A stretch of 64,000 bases of DNA from Celerinatantimonas sp046054165 (GTDB lineage: Bacteria > Pseudomonadota > Gammaproteobacteria > Enterobacterales > Celerinatantimonadaceae), in assembly GCF_046054165.1 (NCBI RefSeq), contig NZ_JBFNXK010000005.1, forward strand, positions 186,001-250,000, given 5' to 3'. Below the pieces are notes generated by a model, which worked only from the letters and a program-made list of their open reading frames with translations, had not been told where the DNA came from and searched no databases. This document shows, in pieces, positions 18,280 through 27,610 of this stretch (positions are counted from its first letter, which is position 1; every line of letters begins with the position of its first letter). Position numbers and translations under genes: made by a program.

Positions 18280-20889
18280 CTATTTGAATAAAGCCAGTGC
18301 CTTTTCCAACTTTTCATATAAATCTTTACTGATATCCGGTAACGCTATTAGTTTATCCAACACTATTTTGATTTTAAGTCGATGAGCTTCATCGAGTCGT
18401 CCAAATTGGATCAATGGCGTAATTAAACGCGATGCCACCTGAGGATTAGAGCGATTCAATTGCGTTAGAATGTCCCCTAAAAATTCATAACCGCTCCCAT
18501 CATCCGCATGAAATGCAGCTGGATTTTCATTCGTAAAGCTACCAATGAGTGAATACAGTCGATTGGGATTACTCAAACTAAAGCTCGGATGATGCAATAA
18601 AGCTTTTACCCTTTCTAATACATCGGCCCCTTCATAGCTCCCTTGCAGCGCAAACCATTTATCCATGATCAGCCCATCATGCTGCCATTTTTGCTCAAAA
18701 TGATGCATAAGCTCATCACGCACCGCTAATTGCGCCTGATTAGCTGCACTTAACGAAGCCAGAGCTAACGTCATCGTTTGAGCCTGATAATATTCATCGG
18801 CAATCAACTCGGGTTGAATATAAGCGGCGAATTTTAGTAATTGAGATTTTAAGCTTCGCCATCCCGCTTGTTGCGCTTCTAGCTCACCTTGATCCAAGAG
18901 ACTCGCCTGACGAATAACCGCCAAAATTTCATCTTCTAACTGCTGAGCGATATACCGGTAGAATGCATTCCGTACATCTTGAATTAACTGCATCTGAGCG
19001 ACATCAAATAACTCGACCAATTCACGGGTTGTTGGAAATGCAAATAGCAATGCGGTTAATGCCGGATCCATTTTCTCATCAAGTAACGCTCCTCGCAGCG
19101 TATCAACAAAGGCCTCTGGTAACTCAAAATTCTGCCCTGCTTCAAAATGAGCCACATTAAGACGCACATATTTATGGATCAACTGTTGCAATGCATCCCA
19201 GCGACAAAAGTCATCACTGGCGAATTGAGTAATCTGCAGCAATTGCTCATCACTATATGCAAAATTCAACTTCACTGGCGCAGAAAAATGTTGCAATAAA
19301 CAAGGTGTGGGTTGTTCTGATATCTCATTGAATATAAAGGAATGCTGCGCCTGCATCAGACTAAGCACCGAACCATTTCGCTCATTCTCACACCCTTTTA
19401 GCGGCATGATATGGCCTTCAGAATCAAGTAATTCGATATCAACTGGAATATGCAATGGTAATTTATCTGTTTGATCCGCGGTTGGTGGCGTCACTTGATT
19501 AAGCGTTAGTGTATAAGTATGACGCTCTGGATCATATTGATCCGTAACGTTTAAAATGGGCGTGCCTGACTGCGAATACCACCGGCGGAAAATTTTCAGA
19601 TCCACACCTGAAGCATCTTCCATCGCTTGCACAAAATCATCGCAAGTCACTGCCTGCCCATCATGCCGCTGAAAATAAAGTTTCATACCCGCCTGAAAAC
19701 CTGGCTCTCCAAGTAAGGTATGCATCATACGGATCACTTCTGCACCTTTTTCATAAACTGTTAAGGTATAGAAGTTATTCATTTCGATCACTTTTTCAGG
19801 ACGGATAGGATGAGCCATTGGGCCTGCATCTTCAACAAACTGACGACTGCGTAAAATGCGGACATTATTAATGCGTTGCACCGCTCTAGAATTTAAATCT
19901 GAGCTAAATTCCTGATCCCGAAAGACAGTCAATCCTTCTTTTAAAGACAGTTGAAACCAATCACGACAAGTCACGCGATCACCGGTCCAGTTATGAAAAT
20001 ATTCGTGCCCGATCACCGATTCGATCCCCATGAAATCTTGATCGGTTGCCGTATCCCGGCTAGCCAAAACATATTTGGAGTTAAATACATTCAGGCCTTT
20101 GTTTTCCATGGCCCCCATATTGAAGAAATCAACGGCGACAATCATGTAAATATCAAGATCATATTCAAGATCAAAGCGCTCTTCATCCCAACGCATCGCA
20201 TTTTTAAGCGACGCCATCGCATGATGCGCCCGATGTAAATTGCCCTTATCTACAAAAATTTCCAGTGCGACCGACCGACCACTTCGGGTTATAAACGAAT
20301 CCTGTAACTGATCAAAATCACCCGCAACTAATGCGAATAAATAAGAAGGCTTAGGAAATGGGTCCTGCCACTGCACCCAATGGTAACCATTCGCGAGGGT
20401 CCCTGATCCTATTTTATTCCCGTTAGATAATAAAAATGGATACGCCTCTTGAGGAGCTTCAATACGCGTTGTAAACGTGGCTAACACATCCGGACGATCT
20501 TGATAAAATGTAATACGTCTGAATCCTTCGGCTTCGCATTGAGTACAAAATGCAGCTCCGGACTTATATAAACCTTCTAAGGCCGTATTATTTTTAGGAT
20601 CAATTTCGGTGTGCAGTGTCAACTGACAAGAACCTAGCCCATGAATCTGTAAACCTGTATCCGTGCGCTGGAAATCAGAATACTCTTGACCATCTACTTT
20701 CAGACTCACCAATTTAATGGAGACATCACCATCCAGTAATAATGGCTCTCCAGGCTTGATTTGTTCTATATCCAGCGAAGCAACAACTTGAGTTTGATGA
20801 TCATCCAGTCTCACATCCAAATCGACATGACGGGTTGTAAACGCAGGAGCAACATAGTCTTTACGATATTTAGCGACAGGTGCAGACAT
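18280..20889 (-). CDS. pepN: Aminopeptidase N (M1 zinc metallopeptidase)
   Basis: An 869-aa cytosolic aminopeptidase that releases N-terminal residues from peptides. The M1 family motifs are complete: the exopeptidase motif GAMEN (about residue 260) and the zinc site HEYFH followed 18 residues later by the glutamate in SLKEG (about 295-320). The long C-terminal helical domain of the E. coli PepN type is present (E. coli PepN is 870 aa). A terminator follows. A plain single-gene unit with its own promoter region upstream. Confidence 0.97.
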   Translation of the reverse strand: MSAPVAKYRKDYVAPAFTTRHVDLDVRLDDHQTQVVASLDIEQIKPGEPLLLDGDVSIKLVSLKVDGQEYSDFQRTDTGLQIHGLGSCQLTLHTEIDPKNNTALEGLYKSGAAFCTQCEAEGFRRITFYQDRPDVLATFTTRIEAPQEAYPFLLSNGNKIGSGTLANGYHWVQWQDPFPKPSYLFALVAGDFDQLQDSFITRSGRSVALEIFVDKGNLHRAHHAMASLKNAMRWDEERFDLEYDLDIYMIVAVDFFNMGAMENKGLNVFNSKYVLASRDTATDQDFMGIESVIGHEYFHNWTGDRVTCRDWFQLSLKEGLTVFRDQEFSSDLNSRAVQRINNVRILRSRQFVEDAGPMAHPIRPEKVIEMNNFYTLTVYEKGAEVIRMMHTLLGEPGFQAGMKLYFQRHDGQAVTCDDFVQAMEDASGVDLKIFRRWYSQSGTPILNVTDQYDPERHTYTLTLNQVTPPTADQTDKLPLHIPVDIELLDSEGHIMPLKGCENERNGSVLSLMQAQHSFIFNEISEQPTPCLLQHFSAPVKLNFAYSDEQLLQITQFASDDFCRWDALQQLIHKYVRLNVAHFEAGQNFELPEAFVDTLRGALLDEKMDPALTALLFAFPTTRELVELFDVAQMQLIQDVRNAFYRYIAQQLEDEILAVIRQASLLDQGELEAQQAGWRSLKSQLLKFAAYIQPELIADEYYQAQTMTLALASLSAANQAQLAVRDELMHHFEQKWQHDGLIMDKWFALQGSYEGADVLERVKALLHHPSFSLSNPNRLYSLIGSFTNENPAAFHADDGSGYEFLGDILTQLNRSNPQVASRLITPLIQFGRLDEAHRLKIKIVLDKLIALPDISKDLYEKLEKALALFK

Positions 20890-21002
20890 ACCAAATCCTA
20901 TAGCAATGAGAATATGTCTCTAGTGTAATCAAACTAATTTTGTCAGCAACCTAAAACAGCGATACATTCCATATTGTTAAGATCTGTATAGACGTAAAAA
21001 AC

Positions 21003-21030
21003 AAAGAACCGGCATTCAGCCGGTTCTTTA
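21003..21030 (-). terminator. Rho-independent terminator after the NSS transporter gene
   Basis: Stem AAAGAACCGGC / GCCGGTTCTTT with a 5-base loop. On the minus strand the 3' side continues into GTTTTTTACG, a good T-tract. Located 24 nt beyond the stop codon of the transporter. Confidence 0.87.
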
Positions 21031-21053
21031 TGGTAAACGATACCCAATTCTGC

Positions 21054-22466
21054 TTACAAAACACCAACTGCATTTAGAAAGACCAATAAGATGGCAAGCG
21101 GTGAAATAAATCGGACACAAATCAGATAGTGCCCAAATCCACGCTGCATTTCAAAACTGCGGGCCGTCCGTTTTTCAGATTTCATAAACCATCCCACAAA
21201 AATAGCAGTCACAAATCCACCTACCGGGAGCATGATATTCGCAGTCACATAATCCAGGATATCAAAGAAGCTATGTCCTATCACTCCGAATAGATTCTGA
21301 GCACCGGCGAAATCAAAAATAGCCCATTTAGAAGGGGTAGCCCAATCAGCTCCCGTCATCGAATAGATTGAGCCGAGGCTTAATAACCAAATCAAAATAC
21401 CACAGACAATTGCACCACCAGTACGGCTCATCCCTCGACGTTCAACAAAATAAGCAACTGGAGATTCAAACAATGCAATCACAGATGTGAATGCTGCAAA
21501 AGTCACCATGATAAAGAATAGTGTTGAGATGAAACCACCCATTGGCATATTACTAAACGCGATGGGTAACGATTTGAACAATAATCCAGGGCCAGCACCA
21601 GGTGCAATATGATGCGCAAACACCACAGGATAAATGGCCAATCCAGCAATTAATGCAACAACCGTATCCGCAACAGCAATGGCAACTGATGTTTTAGCAA
21701 TAGAAGTCCCTTCTGGCAAATAGGCTCCATACATGACCATGATGCCCAAAGACAAGCTTAATGTAAAAAAGGCATGCCCTAACGCAATGATCACCCCATT
21801 AAAACTCAGCTTACTGAAATCAGGATAAAACATGAAATGAAATGCGCCCGCAAAATCACCGGTGGCACAAGAGTAAAGCATGACAATAACCAGCAGAATA
21901 AACAATGCAGGCATCAAATATCGCACAGCCTGTTCAAGCCCTTTGTTCACACCTCGGGATAACACATAAACAGCCGCAACAATAACAATTGTCGTAAACA
22001 GAATGAGCTTACTCGCTGATCCTAATAACCCCGAGAAAACCGTTCCAATAACATCAGCATTTCCGGCTGCTGCTGAAACTTGTCCGTCCGCAGAGTAATA
22101 GATATATGCAACCGCCCAGCCGGCAATCATGGCATAGAAGCTCAGGATCAAAAATCCGGCAATGACAGCCATTGCACCGTTTAACCCCCACCGTTTTGAC
22201 AAGCCATGGGTTTGGGCTACTTTAGCCATTGCATGGGCCGGTGTAGAGCGACCTTCTTTACCAATATAAACTTCTGCCATCATCACTGGAATACCAATCA
22301 GAACAATGCAGATAAGATAAACGAGGACAAATGCCCCGCCTCCGTTTTCCCCCATAATATAAGGGAACTTCCAGAGGTTTCCTAATCCAACTGCGGCACC
22401 TGTTGCAGCAAGAACATAAGCAAATTTACTGGACCAGCGGTTGCTGACCGATGTTGTATTTGTCAT
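21054..22466 (-). CDS. Sodium-dependent amino-acid transporter, NSS (SLC6) family
   Basis: A 470-aa inner-membrane protein with the NSS family N-terminal signature: WSSKFAYVLAATGAAVGLGN leading into LWKFPYIMGENGGGAFV, the unwound part of helix 1 that binds Na+ and substrate. About eleven to twelve membrane helices. Members import amino acids (for example tyrosine or tryptophan by TnaT-like proteins) with sodium. Length is close to other bacterial members. The substrate cannot be read from the sequence. It stands alone, with a terminator after it and an AT-rich promoter region before it. Confidence 0.92.
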   Translation of the reverse strand: MTNTTSVSNRWSSKFAYVLAATGAAVGLGNLWKFPYIMGENGGGAFVLVYLICIVLIGIPVMMAEVYIGKEGRSTPAHAMAKVAQTHGLSKRWGLNGAMAVIAGFLILSFYAMIAGWAVAYIYYSADGQVSAAAGNADVIGTVFSGLLGSASKLILFTTIVIVAAVYVLSRGVNKGLEQAVRYLMPALFILLVIVMLYSCATGDFAGAFHFMFYPDFSKLSFNGVIIALGHAFFTLSLSLGIMVMYGAYLPEGTSIAKTSVAIAVADTVVALIAGLAIYPVVFAHHIAPGAGPGLLFKSLPIAFSNMPMGGFISTLFFIMVTFAAFTSVIALFESPVAYFVERRGMSRTGGAIVCGILIWLLSLGSIYSMTGADWATPSKWAIFDFAGAQNLFGVIGHSFFDILDYVTANIMLPVGGFVTAIFVGWFMKSEKRTARSFEMQRGFGHYLICVRFISPLAILLVFLNAVGVL

Positions 22467-22773
22467 GAGATAGTTTCACTATTCCTTAGAATTATATAGT
22501 TCGTACCTGTTTTTCACGCGTGATCTAACCATAAAGCGGTAGGAAATAATAGAATTCAGGCATATAAGAGCAATAATTTGGATAAACTATCTAATAAAAA
22601 TATAAAAATTAGTATAAATTTCTTATTATATAAATTGTGCTGGTTTATTATTCGAACAAAAACTGTTCTTTTTACAACTAACTCTCTTGTCATCTACACA
22701 TTTATATCTATTTTGACAATAAATATACTAAAATTGTGCATAATTAGAGCGCACCACATCATTCGCTTATTGG
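22467..22773. other. AT-rich intergenic region upstream of the NSS transporter gene
   Basis: About 307 bp of very AT-rich DNA between the start of the transporter gene and the end of dacB. A 73-codon open frame on the plus strand (22578-22799) has a low-complexity I/L/F/N/K composition and overlaps the dacB end, so it is not taken as a gene. No repeat or clear operator was seen; it probably holds the transporter promoter. Confidence 0.5.
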
Positions 22774-24144
22774 TCATTTCACTGTTGGCAATGCATTAAA
22801 TCCACTTTGCAAGAAATTCTGCTCAAAAATTTGGATCAATTCAGTACTGGATAATTTAGGATCTGTATCCGCAAGCTGGCTGGCTAACATCACAAAAGGC
22901 CGCAGTTGATGTGCCTTCTGAATGTATCCGGCTAAGTTTGCAACGCCCGCCATTGATCCGGTCTTAGCGAAAACGTGACTGACAAACGGTTTTTTTAACA
23001 AAGCGTGTCGATACCGTAATGTACCATCGACACCCGCCACAGGCAGATCATCAATCAAAGGGCGAAATCGCACATGGTTTTGCCATAACTGTAAAACCTT
23101 ATACAGTGTATCGGCATATAATAAATTTTCACGAGACAGGCCTGAACCATCCATGAGAATCTGATTTGATTTCTGGATCCCATATTTCGCCAATATCTGC
23201 CAAACCGCTTCCGCACCACTTTGATAGCTTCCCGATTGGCTATCGTCAACCGCCACGCCAAGTCGTTTAAACAAACTATCCGCGATTAAATTATCTGAAT
23301 GTTTGAGCATCTCTTTTAACAATTCAGACAGCGGTTTGGACTGATTCGACCACTGCTGCGTCACCCGAGCCAAATGCCCTTTATTAAACATCAATTGATG
23401 AGACCAGCTTATCTCATTCTGCTTAAAATACTTCGTGACAATTGCCTGTATATATAACCTTGGATCCATGACTGAAAAGGCTAATGGCATCACCCCATTT
23501 TGCTTAGGAAGGCAACCGGTTAAGACAAAATGATTATGGCTAGTCGCCATTAATAAAGGTTCACATTTTAATTGACCTACATCACCCGTAATAACCTGAT
23601 TATCAAAACTAACACCTGCATAATTTTGCGTATGTAATCGCGTTAACTGCCCACTCTGAGTCGGTTTTAAGTTACCGAGAATACAGTTGCGATTCACCAT
23701 AATGGCCGACACCGGAGCGGCAAAACAGATCCCATGATCGTTCCAAACCTGACCAATTCCCCAAGGATGACCCGAATAAATAGAATCATCGATATAAAAA
23801 TGACGAACCGAACGGATTCCAGCTTGCTTTAAATGAGACAAAAGGGTCTGGAGTTGAGTCAGTGTTAAAGTAGGATCACCTTGGAAAATAAGCCGGATAT
23901 CGGCCTGAGAAGAGCTAAATGCGTTGATTTCAAGTACTGTATTAAAGTGAAAATCAGCCCCCAACTGACTCAAGGCGGCGGTGGCCGTCACGAGTTTCAT
24001 CAAACTAGCAGGTTTCACTAAATACTGTGTATTTTGATGTTGCCAAGAAGACTGCGTAACAACCAATGACCCATTGGGTTCCAGACCACGACCGACAGCC
24101 AGTGTACTGATAAGTAATAACAATCCCCCAATCACAATCCGCAC
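22774..24144 (-). CDS. dacB: D-alanyl-D-alanine carboxypeptidase/endopeptidase (penicillin-binding protein 4)
   Basis: A 456-aa periplasmic peptidase of family S13, which trims or cleaves peptidoglycan cross-links. An N-terminal signal peptide covers about residues 1-17. The active-site triad of penicillin-binding proteins is complete: SLMK (Ser47, Lys50), SDN in LKHSDNLIADSL, and KTGS in VFAKTGSMAG near the C-terminus. The large insert between the first two motifs, typical of PBP4, is present. E. coli DacB is 477 aa. It precedes deaD-like and grxD genes on the same strand but is separated from deaD by a terminator. Confidence 0.95.
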   Translation of the reverse strand: MRIVIGGLLLLISTLAVGRGLEPNGSLVVTQSSWQHQNTQYLVKPASLMKLVTATAALSQLGADFHFNTVLEINAFSSSQADIRLIFQGDPTLTLTQLQTLLSHLKQAGIRSVRHFYIDDSIYSGHPWGIGQVWNDHGICFAAPVSAIMVNRNCILGNLKPTQSGQLTRLHTQNYAGVSFDNQVITGDVGQLKCEPLLMATSHNHFVLTGCLPKQNGVMPLAFSVMDPRLYIQAIVTKYFKQNEISWSHQLMFNKGHLARVTQQWSNQSKPLSELLKEMLKHSDNLIADSLFKRLGVAVDDSQSGSYQSGAEAVWQILAKYGIQKSNQILMDGSGLSRENLLYADTLYKVLQLWQNHVRFRPLIDDLPVAGVDGTLRYRHALLKKPFVSHVFAKTGSMAGVANLAGYIQKAHQLRPFVMLASQLADTDPKLSSTELIQIFEQNFLQSGFNALPTVK

Positions 24145-24204
24145 TCTATATTTCCTTTACTTAAGCAGCCAAGACCCACTGAGCTTAACAAAGTGCAGAT
24201 AAAA

Positions 24205-24229
24205 AGAAAGGCAGTTTTCACTGCCTTTC
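24205..24229 (-). terminator. Rho-independent terminator after deaD
   Basis: 9-bp stem GAAAGGCAG / CTGCCTTTC with a 6-base loop. On the minus strand it is followed by TTTTTATC. It is about 20 nt downstream of the helicase stop codon. Confidence 0.88.
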
Positions 24230-24250
24230 TGTATGGAAACGGATAGCTTC

Positions 24251-25918
24251 TTACTGCTCAACTCGGCGAATACGCAGTTTACGCTGCTTCACATAAGTTT
24301 TGCTTAAATCTTGGAAGACATTGTCCGGCATCCCTTTTGGCAATTCAACTGTACTGTGATCATCAAACAATTCAATTCGGCCTATATACTGACTTTCAAT
24401 ATTAGCTTCATTGGCAATTGCACCCACAATATGCTTAGGTTGAGCACCATGATTACGTCCAACTTCAACCCGATAGCGTTCCATTGGAACATTCGCAGTC
24501 GGTTGATTACGACGCCGTTCACCTCGGCTATGTACAGCAGCAGTACGACCTTGGCTCTGCCGCGGCCGACGAACTCGAGCATTAGATGAATCTTGAGCGG
24601 GTGGCTCTGCTACTTTTAATGGACGAGATCCCTGCGCGATCATCAGTAATTTGGCGGCCAACTCTTCCATTGAACCATCATTTTGTTCCGCTAAATCTCG
24701 GACCAATTCCTGATAATCAGCCAATTTTTCAGATTCACCCAGCTGCCCCAAATGCGCATTAAAACGCTCTAAACGGCGATGTTCTAATTCTTTAGCTGTA
24801 GGTAATTGAATTTCTTCAATTTTCTGACGAGTTGCCCGTTCAATCTGGAATAACATTCGTTTTTCACGGCGTGCTACAAAAAGCACCGCTTCACCGGAAC
24901 GTCCTGCCCGACCTGTACGGCCAATACGATGCACATAAGCTTCAGTATCAAAAGGAATATCATAGTTTACAACTAAACCGATACGCTCAACATCAAGGCC
25001 ACGCGCAGCTACATCGGTTGCAATAACAACATCAATTTTGCCATTTTTTAACTGTTCAACGGCACGTTCACGCAAGTTCTGACTCATATCACCATTAAGA
25101 GCCTCACTACGAAAACCTCTCGCTTCCATCGCACTGGCTAACTCAACAGTGGCCTGTTTTGTCCGAGCGAATACGATCGTTGCGTTATCTTGCATTTCAA
25201 CAATACGCGCTAATGCTTCTTGCTTAGAATAGCGATTGACCATCCAGTAGCCCTGCTTAATATTGGCCACCGTTTCTGTTTTCTCCGCGATCTTAATCTC
25301 TTTTGGATCGCGCATATATTTTTTAGTCAATTTTTTAATGACTGATGGCATTGTCGCTGAAAACAATGCAGTCTGACGTTCCGCAGGTGTTTGTGCCATG
25401 ATGGTTTCAACATCATCGATAAATCCCATGCGCAACATTTCATCGGCTTCATCAAGAACCAACGCTTTCAAACCATCTAATTTTAATGATCCGCGTTCAA
25501 TATGATCAATCACACGCCCAGGAGTCCCTACAATAACCTGACTCCCCCGACGTAATGCCCGCAATTGCGATCCGTAATCCTGACCGCCATAAAGAGCAAG
25601 AATTTTTAAATGAGGAATTTGTTTTGCATATTGTTCGATTGATTCGGCCACCTGCCCGGCAAGTTCGCGAGTTGGAGCCAAAACCATTAATTGTGGGTGT
25701 TTTACATCCACATCAATACGTGCTAATAAAGGCAGAGAAAAGGCAGCAGTTTTGCCGGTTCCGGTCTGAGCCATGCCAAGCACGTCGTGACCGTCTAGCA
25801 GTAATGGAATCGTCTGTGCTTGAATTGGGGATGGTTCAGTATAACCGAGCTCGGCAACCGCCCTTAAAATCTCTGATGGTAGTGAAAATTGAGCAAAGCC
25901 TGAACAAATGTCAGTCAT
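24251..25918 (-). CDS. deaD: ATP-dependent RNA helicase DeaD (CsdA)
   Basis: A 555-aa DEAD-box helicase that helps ribosome assembly and mRNA decay, notably in the cold. Motifs in order: Q-motif region (FSLPSEILRAVAELGYTEPSP), Walker A AQTGTGKT near residue 53, VLDEADEML near 154, SAT, and HRIGRTGRAGR. The C-terminal third contains a basic linker and a DbpA/CsdA-type RNA-binding fold (YRVEVGRNHGAQPKHIVGAI). I choose the second ATG (25918) because AAAGG is about 10 nt before it, while the first (25927) sits directly on that RBS. E. coli CsdA is longer (about 629 aa), mostly in the tail. Confidence 0.95.
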   Translation of the reverse strand: MTDICSGFAQFSLPSEILRAVAELGYTEPSPIQAQTIPLLLDGHDVLGMAQTGTGKTAAFSLPLLARIDVDVKHPQLMVLAPTRELAGQVAESIEQYAKQIPHLKILALYGGQDYGSQLRALRRGSQVIVGTPGRVIDHIERGSLKLDGLKALVLDEADEMLRMGFIDDVETIMAQTPAERQTALFSATMPSVIKKLTKKYMRDPKEIKIAEKTETVANIKQGYWMVNRYSKQEALARIVEMQDNATIVFARTKQATVELASAMEARGFRSEALNGDMSQNLRERAVEQLKNGKIDVVIATDVAARGLDVERIGLVVNYDIPFDTEAYVHRIGRTGRAGRSGEAVLFVARREKRMLFQIERATRQKIEEIQLPTAKELEHRRLERFNAHLGQLGESEKLADYQELVRDLAEQNDGSMEELAAKLLMIAQGSRPLKVAEPPAQDSSNARVRRPRQSQGRTAAVHSRGERRRNQPTANVPMERYRVEVGRNHGAQPKHIVGAIANEANIESQYIGRIELFDDHSTVELPKGMPDNVFQDLSKTYVKQRKLRIRRVEQ

Positions 25919-26022
25919 ACTGTGCATACCTTTCGTGATAAAAGGGAGGCACTATACGCGTTTATCTGACGAATGTCTCCCAGAATTTGTTTAAATCATG
26001 TTACTAACCAATAGTGCATTGA

Positions 26023-26370
26023 TTATTCAGCGGATTTTGTTGGCTCATCTGCATGTTTTGCGGCTGTTTCGGTAAGCATGGTCTGCAATTCACCAGCGCG
26101 GAACATCTCAAGAATGATGTCACATCCCCCAACAAGCTCGCCTTCAACCCATAATTGAGGAAAAGTTGGCCAATCTGCATATTTAGGCAATTCAGCCCGA
26201 ATATCGGGATTTTGCAGAATATCGACATACGCAAATCGTTCCCCACACTGCATCAAAGCTTGAACAGCTTGAGCAGAAAAACCACAAGCCGGAAATTTCG
26301 GGGAACCTTTCATGTAAAGTAAAATCGGATTATCACCAATCTGCTGTTTGATTCGATCAATGGTCTCCAT
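26023..26370 (-). CDS. grxD: Monothiol glutaredoxin, Grx4 type
   Basis: A 115-aa cytosolic protein with the monothiol CGFS active site (Cys29-Ser32) in KGSPKFPACGFSAQAV, followed by PTFPQLWVEGELVGGCDI, the glutathione-binding part. Grx4 carries [2Fe-2S] clusters with BolA partners and takes part in iron-sulfur trafficking. A GGAG RBS precedes the start. It is divergent from sodB with about 300 bp between, as in related gammaproteobacteria. Length equals E. coli GrxD (115 aa). Confidence 0.96.
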   Translation of the reverse strand: METIDRIKQQIGDNPILLYMKGSPKFPACGFSAQAVQALMQCGERFAYVDILQNPDIRAELPKYADWPTFPQLWVEGELVGGCDIILEMFRAGELQTMLTETAAKHADEPTKSAE

Positions 26371-26508
26371 AACAACTCCATCTATTAATTTGATTGTAAT
26401 TATCTATTGTTCAATGCTAATGAAAAGCTATTATTATGTTGCTATTCCAAAGCGGCTCGACAGGCACATACGTTGACTATAGCAAATTTTACACGGCGTT
26501 TCACCCTG

Positions 26509-26522
26509 TTGATCTACATCAA
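26509..26522. promoter_or_regulatory. Consensus FNR-type site between grxD and sodB
   Basis: TTGATCTACATCAA matches the FNR/ANR consensus TTGAT-N4-ATCAA at every fixed position. It lies 139 bp upstream of grxD and 147 bp upstream of sodB (site edge to start codon). Three bases further is a perfect 16-bp palindrome, ATTTTTGATCAAAAAT (26525-26540). Oxygen-dependent control of the adjoining iron-sulfur and superoxide genes would make sense, but is inferred. Confidence 0.6.
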
Positions 26523-26669
26523 TGATTTTTGATCAAAAATATTGTAACAGCACTACTTTTATTGATAGACTGATACGTGTTTATTATCAAAATAACAGCA
26601 TAAGTCATTCATATTCGCAATAATTTGTGCCCGCGAATGATTCTGACTTTATAAGCATGGAGAATTATC

Positions 26670-27251
26670 ATGGCATTTGAATTACCAGCATTACCTTATG
26701 CAAAAGATGCATTAGAACCTCATATCTCAGCAGAAACTCTCGAATACCACTACGGTAAACATCACCAGACTTATGTTACAAAACTGAATTCATTAATCGA
26801 AGGTACCGACTTCGCAGGTAAATCTTTAGAAGAGATTATCAAGTCATCTACTGGCGGTATCTTTAACAATGCAGCCCAAGTATGGAACCATACATTCTAC
26901 TGGAATTGCTTGGCTCCTAATGCAGGTGGCGAACCAACCGGTGAACTGGCAACCGCCATTGTTGCAGAATTTGGTTCAATTGCAGATTTCAAAACTAAGT
27001 TCAATGAAAGTGCAGCAGGTAACTTCGGTTCAGGTTGGACTTGGCTGGTTAAAACAGCTGAAGGCAAACTGGCTATCGTAAATACCAGCAATGCTGCTAA
27101 CCCATTAACAGATGGCGTAACTCCGTTACTAACTGTGGATGTATGGGAACATGCCTACTACATTGATTACCGTAACTCTCGTCCTAACTATCTGAATGGA
27201 TATTGGGAACTCGTGAACTGGGAATTTGTTGCTGCTAACTTTGCAGGCTAA
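26670..27251 (+). CDS. sodB: Superoxide dismutase [Fe]
   Basis: A 193-aa cytosolic enzyme converting superoxide to hydrogen peroxide and oxygen. It is almost collinear with E. coli SodB: FELPALPYAKDALEPHISAE, GKHHQTYV, NNAAQVWNHTFYWNCLAP and TVDVWEHAYYIDYRN. Metal ligands are His27, the His of WNHTFYW, and Asp/His of DVWEH. The AAQ...NHTFYW pattern is that of the iron form. The start is preceded by TGGAGAATTATC with a good RBS. A terminator follows directly. The region upstream carries a consensus FNR site. Confidence 0.98.
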   Translation: MAFELPALPYAKDALEPHISAETLEYHYGKHHQTYVTKLNSLIEGTDFAGKSLEEIIKSSTGGIFNNAAQVWNHTFYWNCLAPNAGGEPTGELATAIVAEFGSIADFKTKFNESAAGNFGSGWTWLVKTAEGKLAIVNTSNAANPLTDGVTPLLTVDVWEHAYYIDYRNSRPNYLNGYWELVNWEFVAANFAG

Positions 27252-27276
27252 TCACGCCAATAACAGCACATTCTAG

Positions 27277-27303
27277 AAGACCAGCTATACGCTGGTCTTT
27301 TTT
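27277..27303 (+). terminator. Rho-independent terminator after sodB
   Basis: Stem AAGACCAGC / GCTGGTCTT with a 5-base loop and a following run of Ts on the plus strand. About 25 nt after the sodB stop codon; the T-run touches the end of the convergent SelW-like gene. Confidence 0.88.
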
Positions 27304-27610
27304 ATAGCTCATTTTTCTGAATATCGCTATGCCCCAAATCTCGTTGGGGATCAATAATATCGCGAATCCGCTGCTTAATTTCCTTAGCTTCCGGGAAACG
27401 GCCTTGTTCTTTTCGACTCCAGATGAGTTCATCATCCACATAAATGTCAAAACCTCCTCGCAAACCAGGACACAAAGCCACTTCACCCAAAGCGTCATCG
27501 AATGTAAATAAAAGCTCCTGAGCCAACCAAGATGCCCTTAATACCCACCGGCACAAATTACAGTAATGAATGGCAACCCGAGGTTTACTAGGTACCGAAT
27601 TTTCACTCAT
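27302..27610 (-). CDS. SelT/SelW/SelH (Rdx) family protein, cysteine form
   Basis: A 102-aa protein of the selenoprotein W-like Rdx family. It has the thioredoxin-like N-terminal motif IHYCNLCRWVLRASWLAQEL with a CxxC pair (CNLC) where some relatives have selenocysteine, then the conserved GGxF region (CPGLRGGFDIYVDDELIW). Members are thought to be small redox proteins; their reaction is not established. The start overlaps the hrpA stop by 4 nt (ATGA), so it is translated together with hrpA. Its end runs into the sodB terminator from the other side. Confidence 0.82.
   Translation of the reverse strand: MSENSVPSKPRVAIHYCNLCRWVLRASWLAQELLFTFDDALGEVALCPGLRGGFDIYVDDELIWSRKEQGRFPEAKEIKQRIRDIIDPQRDLGHSDIQKNEL

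Noticed and set aside
22578..22799. 73-codon plus-strand frame between the NSS gene and dacB
   Set aside because: Low-complexity hydrophobic/lysine translation from very AT-rich DNA, overlaps the dacB end, no RBS.
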